The notes under the pieces are model-generated. The model did no database searches. It worked only from the letters and a program-made list of their open reading frames with translations, and was not told the origin of the DNA. Of a stretch of DNA of 30,578 nt, positions 8,442-17,029 are shown piece by piece. How positions within the stretch are numbered: the stretch's first letter is position 1; every line of letters begins with the position of its first letter. The position numbers and the translations under genes are program-made. Source of the stretch: Alistipes sp. (GTDB lineage Bacteria; Bacteroidota; Bacteroidia; Bacteroidales; Rikenellaceae); assembly GCA_022511355.1 (NCBI GenBank), contig JAFLRS010000004.1, positions 1 to 30,578 of the forward strand. The letters are read 5' to 3'.

Positions 8442-9629
8442 ATGGGTATCGTCATCAGCGGAGTGGGTATGGTTTCGGCACTCGGAACGGGTGTCGGGTC
8501 TGCCGTTGCGGCCATGCGTGCGGGTGTGAGCGGAATATCTTCCGTTCCGGAGGTGCTTTGCACTTCGAACCGTCTGCCGGTGGGCGAGCTTCGCATGACC
8601 AATGCCCGACTGCACGCTATGTTGGGGATAGATGCCGGCCGGCATCTGTCGCGAACGGCGCTGCTCGGAATCGCCGCCGTGAGAGAGGCTCTCCGCGATG
8701 CCGGAATCGGCGAGGGTCTGCGCGTGGGTTTGGTTTCGGCCACTTCGGTCGGGGGTATGGATTTGACGGAACGGTTCTTCCGCGAATTTATGGCCGACGA
8801 CTCGAAGGGACGGCTTCGCGACGTGCGTATGCACGACTGTGCCGCGAGTACCGAAGCCATCGCCCGATATTGCGGCATTACGGGCTATTCGACTACCGTG
8901 AGTACGGCCTGTTCGTCGGCTGCCAACGCCATAATGACGGGTGCGCGGCTTATTCGCCACGGGATTGTCGATTGCGTGGTGGCGGGCGGCACCGACGCGC
9001 TCAGTGCATTCACGCTCAACGGATTCAAATCGCTGATGATTCTCGACGAACGACCCTGCCGGCCTTTCGACGCGTCGCGTGCGGGTCTTAATTTGGGCGA
9101 GGGTGCGGGATTCGTGGTTTTGCAGCGCGAGGAGGATGCGAAGTCGCCGTACTGTCGTCTGGCGGGATTCGCCAACAGCAACGACGCACATCATCAGACA
9201 GCCTCGTCGCAGGATGGCGAGGGTGCCTATCTGGCCATGAAGGGTGCGCTTTCGGTGGCGGGCATGGAACCGCATCAGGTCGATTATGTGAATGTTCACG
9301 GCACGGGAACGCCCAACAACGATGCTTCGGAGGGTGAGGCCATGAAGCGGCTCTTCGGCGGCCGAATACCGCCGTTCAGCTCCACGAAGGCTTTTACGGG
9401 CCATACGCTGGCGGCTGCCGGAGGCATCGAAGCGGTTTTGTCGGCGCTGGCTGTGAAGCACGGTTTTCTCTATCCGAATCTCAACTTCACGACTCCGGTC
9501 GAGGGTTCGGATCTGATTCCGGTGCGCGAATTTTCGGAGGGTGCCGATTTGAGGTGCGTATTGTCCAATTCGTTCGGATTCGGCGGTAATTGTTCCTCGC
9601 TCGTATTTGTAAAAACGGATATGCCATGA
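8442..9629 (+). CDS. Beta-ketoacyl-ACP synthase 3 (FabB/FabF-like), full catalytic triad
   Basis: About 395 residues with Cys157 in STACSSA, His286 in NVHGTGTP, Lys316 in STKAFTGH, His321, and the C-terminal NSFGFGGN motif, so an active decarboxylative condensing enzyme. ATG 8442 is preferred because the conserved MGIVISGVGMVSALG start follows directly; a TTG at 8433 is in frame. Its stop overlaps the start of a Cys-less KS half (ATGA). That coupled pair looks like a KS/CLF heterodimer, the arrangement known for ApeO/ApeC in enterobacterial aryl polyene synthesis, and would be the main elongation unit. Assignment to that role is inference. Confidence 0.92.
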   Translation: MGIVISGVGMVSALGTGVGSAVAAMRAGVSGISSVPEVLCTSNRLPVGELRMTNARLHAMLGIDAGRHLSRTALLGIAAVREALRDAGIGEGLRVGLVSATSVGGMDLTERFFREFMADDSKGRLRDVRMHDCAASTEAIARYCGITGYSTTVSTACSSAANAIMTGARLIRHGIVDCVVAGGTDALSAFTLNGFKSLMILDERPCRPFDASRAGLNLGEGAGFVVLQREEDAKSPYCRLAGFANSNDAHHQTASSQDGEGAYLAMKGALSVAGMEPHQVDYVNVHGTGTPNNDASEGEAMKRLFGGRIPPFSSTKAFTGHTLAAAGGIEAVLSALAVKHGFLYPNLNFTTPVEGSDLIPVREFSEGADLRCVLSNSFGFGGNCSSLVFVKTDMP

Positions 9630-10435
9630 GATGTTTCGTAAGCAGAACGGTCACCGATGCGGAGCTTGTCTCCGACATCAAGGAGCTGATTCCCGATGCA
9701 GGTTTGCGCCGGCGCATGAGCCGTGTGTTGAAGATGTCGGTGGCGACGGCTGTCGAGGCTGCGGGCGGAACGGAGGGCATAGCTTCGGCGGATGCCGTAA
9801 TTACGGCTACGGGATTAGGCTGTTTGGCCGACAGCGAGCGTTTTTTGCGCAACATGATTGCCGACGGCGAACAGATGCTCAATCCCACGCCGTTCATTCA
9901 GTCCACGTTCAACACTGCGGGCGGTCAGATAGCTCTGTTGGGTGGCAATCACTGCTACAATGTGACCTATGTAAACCGCAGTCACGGTTTCGAAGATGCG
10001 CTGCTCGATGCCATGATGCGCATTGCCGACGGCGAGAGCCGCCGCGTGCTGCTGGGGGCTTTCGACGAGCGTACTCCGTCGCAGCACAGAATAATGGAGC
10101 GAATGGGGCTTTACCGTCATGCGGAGTGCGGTGAGGGTGCTGTTTTCATGGTGCTGACCGATGCTCCGGCGGCCGACAGCGAAGCGGCGGTTGTGCGTAT
10201 CGACTTTCCCGAACGTTCGCTGTCGGAGAGCGAATGTCGCGCGAAGTACGCTTCGGTCGAAGATGCGGCGGTGATTGTGAACCGCGGAGACAGGTTCGGA
10301 CTCTTTCCCACGGCTTCGGCTCAGGCATTCGCTGCGGGCGTGCGGCTCATACGCGAGGGTGCGCGCGAAGCGGTGATTTATAACGAATATCTCGGCGGAA
10401 AACCCGCCGTTGCGGTTCTCGGATGTATTGGATAG
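9626..10435 (+). CDS. Beta-ketoacyl synthase N-terminal-like protein (chain-length-factor-like, no catalytic Cys)
   Basis: A 269-residue protein of the short KS-like family (Ketoacyl-synt_2 type). The pattern NPTPFIQSTFNTAGGQIALL at 86-105 is characteristic, and the following segment NVTYVNRSHGFEDALL occupies the KS nucleophile position with Asn-Arg-Ser and no Cys. The later VLLGAFDE motif also fits. Such proteins pair with an active KS and shape chain length. ATG 9626 overlaps the ketosynthase 3 stop by 4 bases; a longer upstream frame from 9590 is inside that gene. The 3' end overlaps the deacetylase gene by 13 bases. Confidence 0.85.
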   Translation: MRCFVSRTVTDAELVSDIKELIPDAGLRRRMSRVLKMSVATAVEAAGGTEGIASADAVITATGLGCLADSERFLRNMIADGEQMLNPTPFIQSTFNTAGGQIALLGGNHCYNVTYVNRSHGFEDALLDAMMRIADGESRRVLLGAFDERTPSQHRIMERMGLYRHAECGEGAVFMVLTDAPAADSEAAVVRIDFPERSLSESECRAKYASVEDAAVIVNRGDRFGLFPTASAQAFAAGVRLIREGAREAVIYNEYLGGKPAVAVLGCIG

Positions 10436-11127
10436 TGTTGATAGCGGCAGCGGTCCTGACGGCCTTTTTGGTGTGGGCTTCGGCCGACATCGGCAGCGGA
10501 GTATATGTCAGGGCTTTGTGCCGCCGACGCACCGGAAAGGCGGTCGTCGCGCTCACATTCGACGACGGTCCCGACCCCGTGACTACACCCGAAGTGCTGG
10601 ATGTGCTGCGGCGTCACGGAGTGAAAGCGGCATTTTTCGTCACGGGCGAAAAGTTGCGGAGCAATCCCGAAACGGTTCGCCGGACGGTGGCCGAAGGTCA
10701 CATTCTGGGCAACCACACATACCGGCATTCGGCATTTTTTCCGTTAATGTCGGGAAGGGGCGTCGCCGAAGAGATTGAGAAGACGCAGATTGCCGCCGAG
10801 GAGATTGCGGGTGTTCGTCCGCTGTTGTTCCGGCCTCCGTTCGGAGTCACCAATCCTATAATAGGAGGTGCGGTGTCGCGGGCGGGGCTGCGGTGCATAG
10901 GCTGGAGCATACGGTCGCTGGACACATTCGAAAATCGCTCCCGCGAGGAGGTGTGCCGCCGCATTGCGGACCGTCTGCACAACGGAGCGGTGATACTGCT
11001 TCACGACCGCTGCAAGGATGCGGGCCGTCTGACCGAAATGGTGATTTCGGCTGTTGAAAACGAGGGTTTCGACATCGTGCCCCTCGATGAATTGTTCGAT
11101 ATGGATGTTTATGAGAAGAGGAGTTAA
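10423..11127 (+). CDS. Membrane-anchored polysaccharide deacetylase-like protein (NodB homology domain)
   Basis: A 234-residue carbohydrate esterase family 4-like protein. A single N-terminal hydrophobic helix spans about residues 1-20. The motifs run in order: TFDDGPD with Asp47/Asp48, His98 and His102 in GNHTYRHS (metal ligands), RPPFG at 137-141, and ILLHD with His194. All metal and catalytic positions look intact. The classic substrates are N-acetylated sugars. In a pigment operon that also has a glycosyltransferase, it may remove an acetyl group from a sugar or amino sugar carried by the polyene lipid. That link is inference. The start lies inside the preceding gene's last 13 bases. Confidence 0.85.
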   Translation: MYWIVLIAAAVLTAFLVWASADIGSGVYVRALCRRRTGKAVVALTFDDGPDPVTTPEVLDVLRRHGVKAAFFVTGEKLRSNPETVRRTVAEGHILGNHTYRHSAFFPLMSGRGVAEEIEKTQIAAEEIAGVRPLLFRPPFGVTNPIIGGAVSRAGLRCIGWSIRSLDTFENRSREEVCRRIADRLHNGAVILLHDRCKDAGRLTEMVISAVENEGFDIVPLDELFDMDVYEKRS

Positions 11128-11743
11128 ATATTTTTTGATATGGGTTGCGGCTGTTGTGTCGTGGCCGTCGGCGGTATTGCCGCAGAGCCGCGCTCTGCCC
11201 GATTTCGAACAGATTCTGCGCGAACAGAGCAGCCGCATCGAGAGTATCGACTGCCGTTTCGTTCAGACGCGCAGCGTGTCGGTGCTGGCTCAGGATGTGA
11301 AGCGCGCGGGCCGATTCCGCTATCTGCGTCCCGACAACATACTGTTGTCGTTCGATGACGGCGACTACATCAAGATGACGGCGAAGTTCTTCGAGATGAA
11401 GAGCGGCGGCCGCGTGAACCGCACCAAAACGGCTTCGAATCCGATGCTCAAAAACATGAGTGCGATGTTGTCGGGCTGTATGTCGGGCGACGTGTCGAAG
11501 ATAGCGGCCGGATTCGATGTCGAAATTACGCCTCATGCCGGTGGCTATACCATGCGTCTTGTGCCTGCGGGCGGCCGCGGGTCGTCGCGCATGGGTTCGA
11601 TAACTCTCGACTTCGACGGAGGCGATATGTCGCTGTCGTCGCTCAGAATGGATGAACCGTCGGGCGACTATACGCTCTACGAGTTCAGCGACAAGAAGTT
11701 CAATGTTGCCGTGGACGGCAACCTGTTCGAGGAGCAGCGATGA
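11111..11743 (+). CDS. LolA-like periplasmic outer-membrane lipid/lipoprotein carrier protein
   Basis: A protein of about 210 residues with an N-terminal signal peptide (hydrophobic core about residues 7-22, plausible cleavage after the LPQSRA region) and the LolA pattern: a short amphipathic start, IDCRFVQTRSV, then beta-strands with RFRYLRPDNILLSFD. LolA-type proteins shuttle lipidated cargo across the periplasm. In aryl polyene clusters a dedicated homologue (ApeL-like) is thought to carry the pigment lipid after export by the MMPL protein. The start is uncertain: ATG 11105 and ATG 11111 are both possible, and both overlap the deacetylase stop. Confidence 0.82.
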   Translation: MRRGVKYFLIWVAAVVSWPSAVLPQSRALPDFEQILREQSSRIESIDCRFVQTRSVSVLAQDVKRAGRFRYLRPDNILLSFDDGDYIKMTAKFFEMKSGGRVNRTKTASNPMLKNMSAMLSGCMSGDVSKIAAGFDVEITPHAGGYTMRLVPAGGRGSSRMGSITLDFDGGDMSLSSLRMDEPSGDYTLYEFSDKKFNVAVDGNLFEEQR

Positions 11744-12108
11744 GACTGGAAGGAGATTTCTATAAGACCGAACATTTCGAATCCGACCCGGCCGGATTCC
11801 GTGCCGTCGTGTCGCTGAATCCGTATCATCCGATATATGCGGGTCATTTTCCGTCGCAGCCGGTGGTCCCGGGCGTGTGTACGATGACCGTCGTGCGCGA
11901 ACTGGCGGGCCGTGCTTTGGGCTGCAAAGTGAGATTCGCCTCGGTGAAGGAGAGCAAATTCGTTTCGGCGGTGATTCCCGACGGGAATCTGCGTCTGAAG
12001 TTCGACTTCGCGATAGAGGCCGATTTGAAAATAACGGGGACGGTCTTCCGCTGCGACGACGGCGGCGAGACTGCGGCCCTCAAACTGAAAGCCATGCTTA
12101 CACGATGA
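11740..12108 (+). CDS. Hot-dog 3-hydroxyacyl-ACP dehydratase 2 (ApeI/FabZ-like)
   Basis: A 122-residue hot-dog protein with the FabZ/FabA motif GHFPSQPVVPGV, in which His36 is the catalytic base candidate. The position 14 residues later, normally the partner Glu/Asp, is Thr50. Dehydratase 1 (5659) has the acid but lacks the HFP motif, so the two may form one active heterodimer, each supplying half of the site. It is tightly coupled to both neighbours (ATGA overlaps on each side). Confidence 0.82.
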   Translation: MRLEGDFYKTEHFESDPAGFRAVVSLNPYHPIYAGHFPSQPVVPGVCTMTVVRELAGRALGCKVRFASVKESKFVSAVIPDGNLRLKFDFAIEADLKITGTVFRCDDGGETAALKLKAMLTR

Positions 12109-13283
12109 CCGAACGTAGGGCAAGCTGCATCGAACGTGTCGCGGCATTGAAGTGCGCCGTGATTATTCCCACCTACAACAACGGCGGGACGATAGCTCGT
12201 GTGGTTAACGACGTGAAACGCTATGCTCCCGACGTGATAGTGGTTAATGACGGTTCGACCGACGACACTGCCGCGATACTCGCTTCGATACCCGATATAC
12301 GGGTGTGGGGTTACGGCCGCAATAGGGGCAAAGGTTACGCGCTGAAGTATGCTTTGAAGCGGGCTTCCGACGAGGGTTTCGACTACGCTTTGACCATCGA
12401 TGCCGACGGTCAGCACTTTGCCGACGACATCCCCGCCTTCATCGACCGCATCGAGGCCGCACCCGATTCGCTGCTTGTCGGGGCACGCAATCTGGCCGCC
12501 GACAATATGCCGGCGAAAAACAGTTTCGCCAACAAATTCTCGAATTTCTGGTACAAGGTCGAGACGGGACGCACGCTGACCGACACCCAGTCGGGATTCC
12601 GGCTCTATCCGTTGCGTCGTCTGCAGGGTCTGCGCATGATGACGGGACGGTACGAATTCGAGGTGGAGATTATAGTGCGGGCCGCATGGCGGGGAATCGA
12701 GGTCGAGAACATTCCCGTAAAGGTGTGGTATCCGCCTGCGGAGGAGCGGGTTTCGCATTTCCGTCCGCTGAGGGATTTTACCCGCATTTCGATTCTCAAC
12801 ACGGTGCTGGTGCTTTGTGCGCTGCTGTGTTACTATCCGTGGCGTTTTCTCCGCTCGCTGACCAGAGAGAACATACGCCGATTCTTCGACCGGCAGGTTC
12901 TGCACAGCGGCGAAAGCAATCTGCGCATGGCGGCGTCGATGGGTTGGGGTGCCTGCTGCGGAGTGCTGCCCATATGGGGTTATCAGTTGATTTTCGCCGT
13001 GACGACGGCACATCTGCTGCGGCTCAACAAGGTGGTGGCGGGTGTGTTTTCGAATGTGAGCATTCCGCCGGCGATACCTTTCATTCTTTATGGCAGCATG
13101 GTACTCGGAGCGGCCGTGCTGGGCATCGAAAACCGATTCGCGTCGGGCGAAATAACGCTCGAAAACATAGGAGTCTCGCTGTGGCAGTATCTCGTGGGCA
13201 GTGCGGTGCTTGCCTCTATGGTGGGGGCGGCGGTTTTCGCTGCGGGCTGGATTGCGATGACTGTTTGTAAGAGAGGAAAATAG
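12105..13283 (+). CDS. GT2 family glycosyltransferase with C-terminal DUF2062 membrane domain
   Basis: A 392-residue two-domain protein. Residues about 15-240 form a GT-A fold like dolichol-phosphate mannose synthases: VIIPTYNNGGTI, VVNDGSTDDT at 46-55, and the metal-binding DADGQH at 99-104. Residues about 245-385 are the hydrophobic DUF2062 type, with ASMGWGACCGVLPIWG and several membrane helices. It would transfer a sugar from a nucleotide donor to a lipid or to the polyene at the membrane. GT2 or acyltransferase genes at this place are known in other aryl polyene clusters. The start is ATG 12105; the long frame before it lies inside the dehydratase gene. Confidence 0.85.
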   Translation: MTERRASCIERVAALKCAVIIPTYNNGGTIARVVNDVKRYAPDVIVVNDGSTDDTAAILASIPDIRVWGYGRNRGKGYALKYALKRASDEGFDYALTIDADGQHFADDIPAFIDRIEAAPDSLLVGARNLAADNMPAKNSFANKFSNFWYKVETGRTLTDTQSGFRLYPLRRLQGLRMMTGRYEFEVEIIVRAAWRGIEVENIPVKVWYPPAEERVSHFRPLRDFTRISILNTVLVLCALLCYYPWRFLRSLTRENIRRFFDRQVLHSGESNLRMAASMGWGACCGVLPIWGYQLIFAVTTAHLLRLNKVVAGVFSNVSIPPAIPFILYGSMVLGAAVLGIENRFASGEITLENIGVSLWQYLVGSAVLASMVGAAVFAAGWIAMTVCKRGK

Positions 13284-13285
13284 AG

Positions 13286-16200
13286 ATGAGCCGATTTTTC
13301 ATATATCTGTACGACTTTTTCGAGCGTCACCCCAAACTTTTCCGGTGGGTGCTGCTGCTGTCGCTGCTTGTGTGCGGAGCGATGGCTTCGCGGATAGGTT
13401 TCGACGAGAATATTTCGAGTTTTTTCGACGGCGGAAAGGGCGACCGCAAAGGCGACCTTTTCAAGAACATCAAGGCCAAAGACCGGATAGTGGTGATGTT
13501 GTCGGGCGAGGACCCCGATGCGATAGTGGAGGCGGCGGATATTTTCACGGAGACGCTGCAGCCGGCAATCGACGAGGGTTTGATTCTTTCGGTTACGGAC
13601 CGCACCGACAACGAACTCATCGAGCGATGCATATCTTTTGTCTACGACCACCTGCCGATTCTGCTCACCGATGCCGATTACGATTCTCTCCCCGGCCGGA
13701 CCGACGATGCGGCGGTGGACGAGGCGGTGGCGAATGCCTATCGGACGCTTATTTCGCCGCAGGGGATGGTGGTTGGCGATGTGGTTATGCGCGACCCGCT
13801 GAATTTGGGGACTCATCTTTTGCAGAGTTTCGAGCGGTTCAATCCCGCCATGCAGTACGAGATTTATTCCGACCGTCTGTTCGTGCATGATATGTCCACG
13901 ATGCTGATGTTCGTGGAGCCGGCCTACGGAATGGGCAGCACGGGCATAAACGACCGGCTGGTGGATTGGCTCGAACGTGCCGAATCCGAAGCCGAAAAGG
14001 AGGAGGGTGTGACGGTGGAGTGCATCGGAGGTCCGATAGTGGCCGTATACAACGCCCGACAGATAAAACGCGACACGGCGATAACCCTCAGCATAGCCGT
14101 GCTGCTGATTCTCACGGTGGTATTCCTTTCGTTCCGCAACCGTCTGTCGATTCCGCTCATCATTGCACCGCCCGCATTCGGAGCCTTGTTCGCGCTGGCG
14201 GCCGTATGGCTCGTGCAGGGGAGCGTTTCGTCGATAGCCATAGGTGCGGGTACGGTGGTTCTCGGAATCTCGCTGAGCTATTCGATTCACGTAATTTCGC
14301 ATCTCAATCACACCTCGGAACCTCATCGCATAATCCGCGAATTGGCCTCGCCGCTTACCATAGGCTGCATGACCACGATAGGCGCATTTGCCGCACTGCT
14401 CTTTACGTCGTCGGCTCTGTTGAGGGATATGGGCCTCTTCTCGGTATTCGCGCTTGTCGGAACCACTATTTTCTGTCTGGTGTTTCTGCCTCACTTCTTC
14501 AAGAACTTCAAGGCGGGCCGCCGCAGCCGGGTTTTGGAGGCGATAGAACGCGGCAACGGCTACGCTTACGAGAGCAACCGATGGGTGGTGGGCATTATTG
14601 CCGCGGCGACGGTCGTGGGGTTGTTCTTCTACGACAAGGTTCGTTTCGACGACGATATGTCGCACATCAACTTCATGCCGCAGCACATCGTCGAGGCCGA
14701 GGAGCGCACGAAGGACCTCTTCAGCGACGAGAGCCGCGATGTATATGTGGTGCTTGCGGCCGACGACCTCACGCAGCTGTCGGAACGTTACGGGGCTTTG
14801 TGCCGTCTGTTCGAGGAGCGTCGAGAGGAGGGTCTGCTCGAGGATTTCGCGGTTGTGGACGATTTCATAGTCCCGCCCGCGGAGCAGAGGCACAGAATCG
14901 ACAGATGGAACGCCTTCCGCGACGAACACGGCAGTCGCATACTCTCCCGAATCGAGAATCAGGCGGTCCGTTCGGGATTTCGTGCCGGAGCCTTTTCGCG
15001 GTTCGCCGAGCTGCTCGAACGCGAATATTCGGTGTGCGAATACACTGCCGGCGATATGCGCGACATTCCGATACTTTCGGAGTGGATAGACTGCAGCGGG
15101 GATGCGGCCACGGTGATGAGCCGCATAACCGTGGACAAGGAGAACAAAGATGCCCTCTACGGCGAAATGGACCGCATGGAGGGGATTACGATAGTGGACA
15201 GAGGCTACTTTTCGGCCAAGATGGTGGAGAATACCACCGACGACTTCAACTACATTCTGTTGGTGTCGTCGCTGATAGTTTTCGCGGCTCTGCTGCTTTC
15301 CTACGGCCGTCCGGAACTGACGCTGCTCACATTTTTGCCCATGTGCATCAGCTGGGTGATAATTTTGGGATTCATGGCTCTGCCCGACATACGATTCAAT
15401 GTGGTGAACATCATTCTGGCCACATTCATATTCGGTATCGGCGACGACTTCAGCATATTCATCATGGACGGTCTGCTGCAGGAGTACCGCAACGGCAACC
15501 GCATACTCGGAGCGCACAAAACGGCCATATTCTTCTCGGCATTCACGGCGGTCGCGGGTATGGGGGTTCTGATATTCGCACAGCATCCGGCACTCCGTTC
15601 GATAGCTCTCATTTCGGTCCTCGGAATGGGAGTGGTGGTGCTGGTCTCCTACACCATACAGCCGCTGCTTTTCCGTCTGCTCGTCACCGACCAAACCCGA
15701 AAAGGAGGACTTCCATATACGATACCGTCGATTCTCAATACGCTCTACTGTTTCCTCTACTTCCTGTCGGGCTGCATCGCCATTCAGCTCTGCATGGCGG
15801 CGATGATTGTCGTTCCCGCGGGACGCAAACGCAAGAAAGAGTGGCTGCACCGTCTGATTTACGGATTTACGCGAATGTTCCTCGCCACTATGATAGCCGA
15901 AAAGACCGTGCGCGAGAATCCTGCGGGCGAAAACTTCGACAAACCGGCTGTCATAATAGCCAATCATCAGTCGTTCATCGATATTCTGCTGCTGCTGTCG
16001 TCGCATCCCAAGATTGTGATGGTGACCAACAGCTGGGTGTGGAATTCGCCCTTCTTCGGCCGCATAGTGCGTTATGCCGATTTCTATCATGCGCAGGACG
16101 GATACGAAAATCTTGCTGCGCGGCTGCGGCCTCTCATGGCCGAGGGTTATTCGGTGGCGGTATTCCCCGAGGGTACTCGTTCGGCCGACTGCCGCGTGCA

Positions 16201-17029
16201 GCGCTTCCACAAAGGGGCATTCTATTTGGCTTCGCTGCTCGAAACCGACATTCTGCCCGTCGTGTTGTACGGTACGGGTCAGGTTTCGTCGAAGCGTCAG
16301 GGATTCTACATCAAACGCGGATATGTGGTGTCGCGGATTATGCCGCGCGTGAAGTTCGGCGACCGTTCGTTCGGCTCGACCTATCAGGAGCAGGCCAAAT
16401 CTATGCGCAAGTGGTTCGCGGAGCAGTATTCGCTGCTCAACGACGACTACGGCCGCACATTCAACCCCTACTTCCGCGAGACGTTGATAAAGAACTATAT
16501 CTACAAGGAGGCTTCGTTGGAGCTACTCATAAGGCGCGAATGCCGCCGCGACGGATTCTACGACTGCTGGGACCGCACGGTTCCGCGACGCGGTGCCGTC
16601 ACCGAGATAGGGTGCGGATACGGTCAGTTGAGTTTCATGCTGGGTCTGCTCTCTCCCGAACGCGTGGTTACGGGCATCGAGTCCGATGCGGAAAAGAGCG
16701 AAACGGCGCGTCATACATTGCTTTGCGGCCGCAGTGCCCTGATTCTCTGCGCCGACATTGCGGAGTGCGAACTGCCGCAGTCGGATGCCTTTCTGTTCAA
16801 CCGTTCGCTGCGCGGCATGAGTGCCGATGCACGTCTTTCGATATTGCGCCGTGCCGCCGCGCGGCTCTGTGAGGGCGGTATGATTGCGGTTCGCGACGAC
16901 GCTTCGGCGGCGGTATGGCTGCAGTCATTTGCCGACAGCGAGGGATTCGCTATGCGTGCGGAGAGCTGCGGCGGCAAAAATACGGAACCCATATACGTTT
17001 TCGAAAAATGGACAGATACGATGTTGTGA
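13286..17029 (+). CDS. Trifunctional MMPL exporter / PlsC-type acyltransferase / SAM methyltransferase
   Basis: A 1247-residue fusion. Residues 1 to about 800 are an RND/MMPL lipid exporter: an N-terminal helix (about 18-35), a periplasmic loop, a helix bundle (about 265-420), a second loop, and a second bundle with FGIGDDFS around 716-723. Residues about 870-1080 are a PlsC/LPLAT acyltransferase with NHQSFID (His894, Asp899) and FPEGTRS at 960-966. Residues about 1085-1247 are a class I methyltransferase with EIGCGYGQ near 1107-1114. The exporter would move the polyene lipid across the inner membrane while the cytosolic domains finish it. This three-part architecture is known as an annotated family in Bacteroidetes; coupling of the activities is inference. 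It begins 2 bases after the glycosyltransferase. Confidence 0.9.
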   Translation: MSRFFIYLYDFFERHPKLFRWVLLLSLLVCGAMASRIGFDENISSFFDGGKGDRKGDLFKNIKAKDRIVVMLSGEDPDAIVEAADIFTETLQPAIDEGLILSVTDRTDNELIERCISFVYDHLPILLTDADYDSLPGRTDDAAVDEAVANAYRTLISPQGMVVGDVVMRDPLNLGTHLLQSFERFNPAMQYEIYSDRLFVHDMSTMLMFVEPAYGMGSTGINDRLVDWLERAESEAEKEEGVTVECIGGPIVAVYNARQIKRDTAITLSIAVLLILTVVFLSFRNRLSIPLIIAPPAFGALFALAAVWLVQGSVSSIAIGAGTVVLGISLSYSIHVISHLNHTSEPHRIIRELASPLTIGCMTTIGAFAALLFTSSALLRDMGLFSVFALVGTTIFCLVFLPHFFKNFKAGRRSRVLEAIERGNGYAYESNRWVVGIIAAATVVGLFFYDKVRFDDDMSHINFMPQHIVEAEERTKDLFSDESRDVYVVLAADDLTQLSERYGALCRLFEERREEGLLEDFAVVDDFIVPPAEQRHRIDRWNAFRDEHGSRILSRIENQAVRSGFRAGAFSRFAELLEREYSVCEYTAGDMRDIPILSEWIDCSGDAATVMSRITVDKENKDALYGEMDRMEGITIVDRGYFSAKMVENTTDDFNYILLVSSLIVFAALLLSYGRPELTLLTFLPMCISWVIILGFMALPDIRFNVVNIILATFIFGIGDDFSIFIMDGLLQEYRNGNRILGAHKTAIFFSAFTAVAGMGVLIFAQHPALRSIALISVLGMGVVVLVSYTIQPLLFRLLVTDQTRKGGLPYTIPSILNTLYCFLYFLSGCIAIQLCMAAMIVVPAGRKRKKEWLHRLIYGFTRMFLATMIAEKTVRENPAGENFDKPAVIIANHQSFIDILLLLSSHPKIVMVTNSWVWNSPFFGRIVRYADFYHAQDGYENLAARLRPLMAEGYSVAVFPEGTRSADCRVQRFHKGAFYLASLLETDILPVVLYGTGQVSSKRQGFYIKRGYVVSRIMPRVKFGDRSFGSTYQEQAKSMRKWFAEQYSLLNDDYGRTFNPYFRETLIKNYIYKEASLELLIRRECRRDGFYDCWDRTVPRRGAVTEIGCGYGQLSFMLGLLSPERVVTGIESDAEKSETARHTLLCGRSALILCADIAECELPQSDAFLFNRSLRGMSADARLSILRRAAARLCEGGMIAVRDDASAAVWLQSFADSEGFAMRAESCGGKNTEPIYVFEKWTDTML

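Noticed and set aside
6506..9629. Polyunsaturated fatty acid synthase or fatty acid synthesis cluster
   Set aside because: There is no malonyl transferase or enoyl reductase, and the lyase, aryl ligase and MMPL/LolA pair point to an aryl polyene.
13088..16210. 1040-codon open frame on the minus strand opposite the MMPL fusion
   Set aside because: It is antisense to a gene with clear domains, is rich in Arg, His and Gln, and shows no recognisable domain. It arises from GC-rich codon usage that suppresses stops in the opposite frame.
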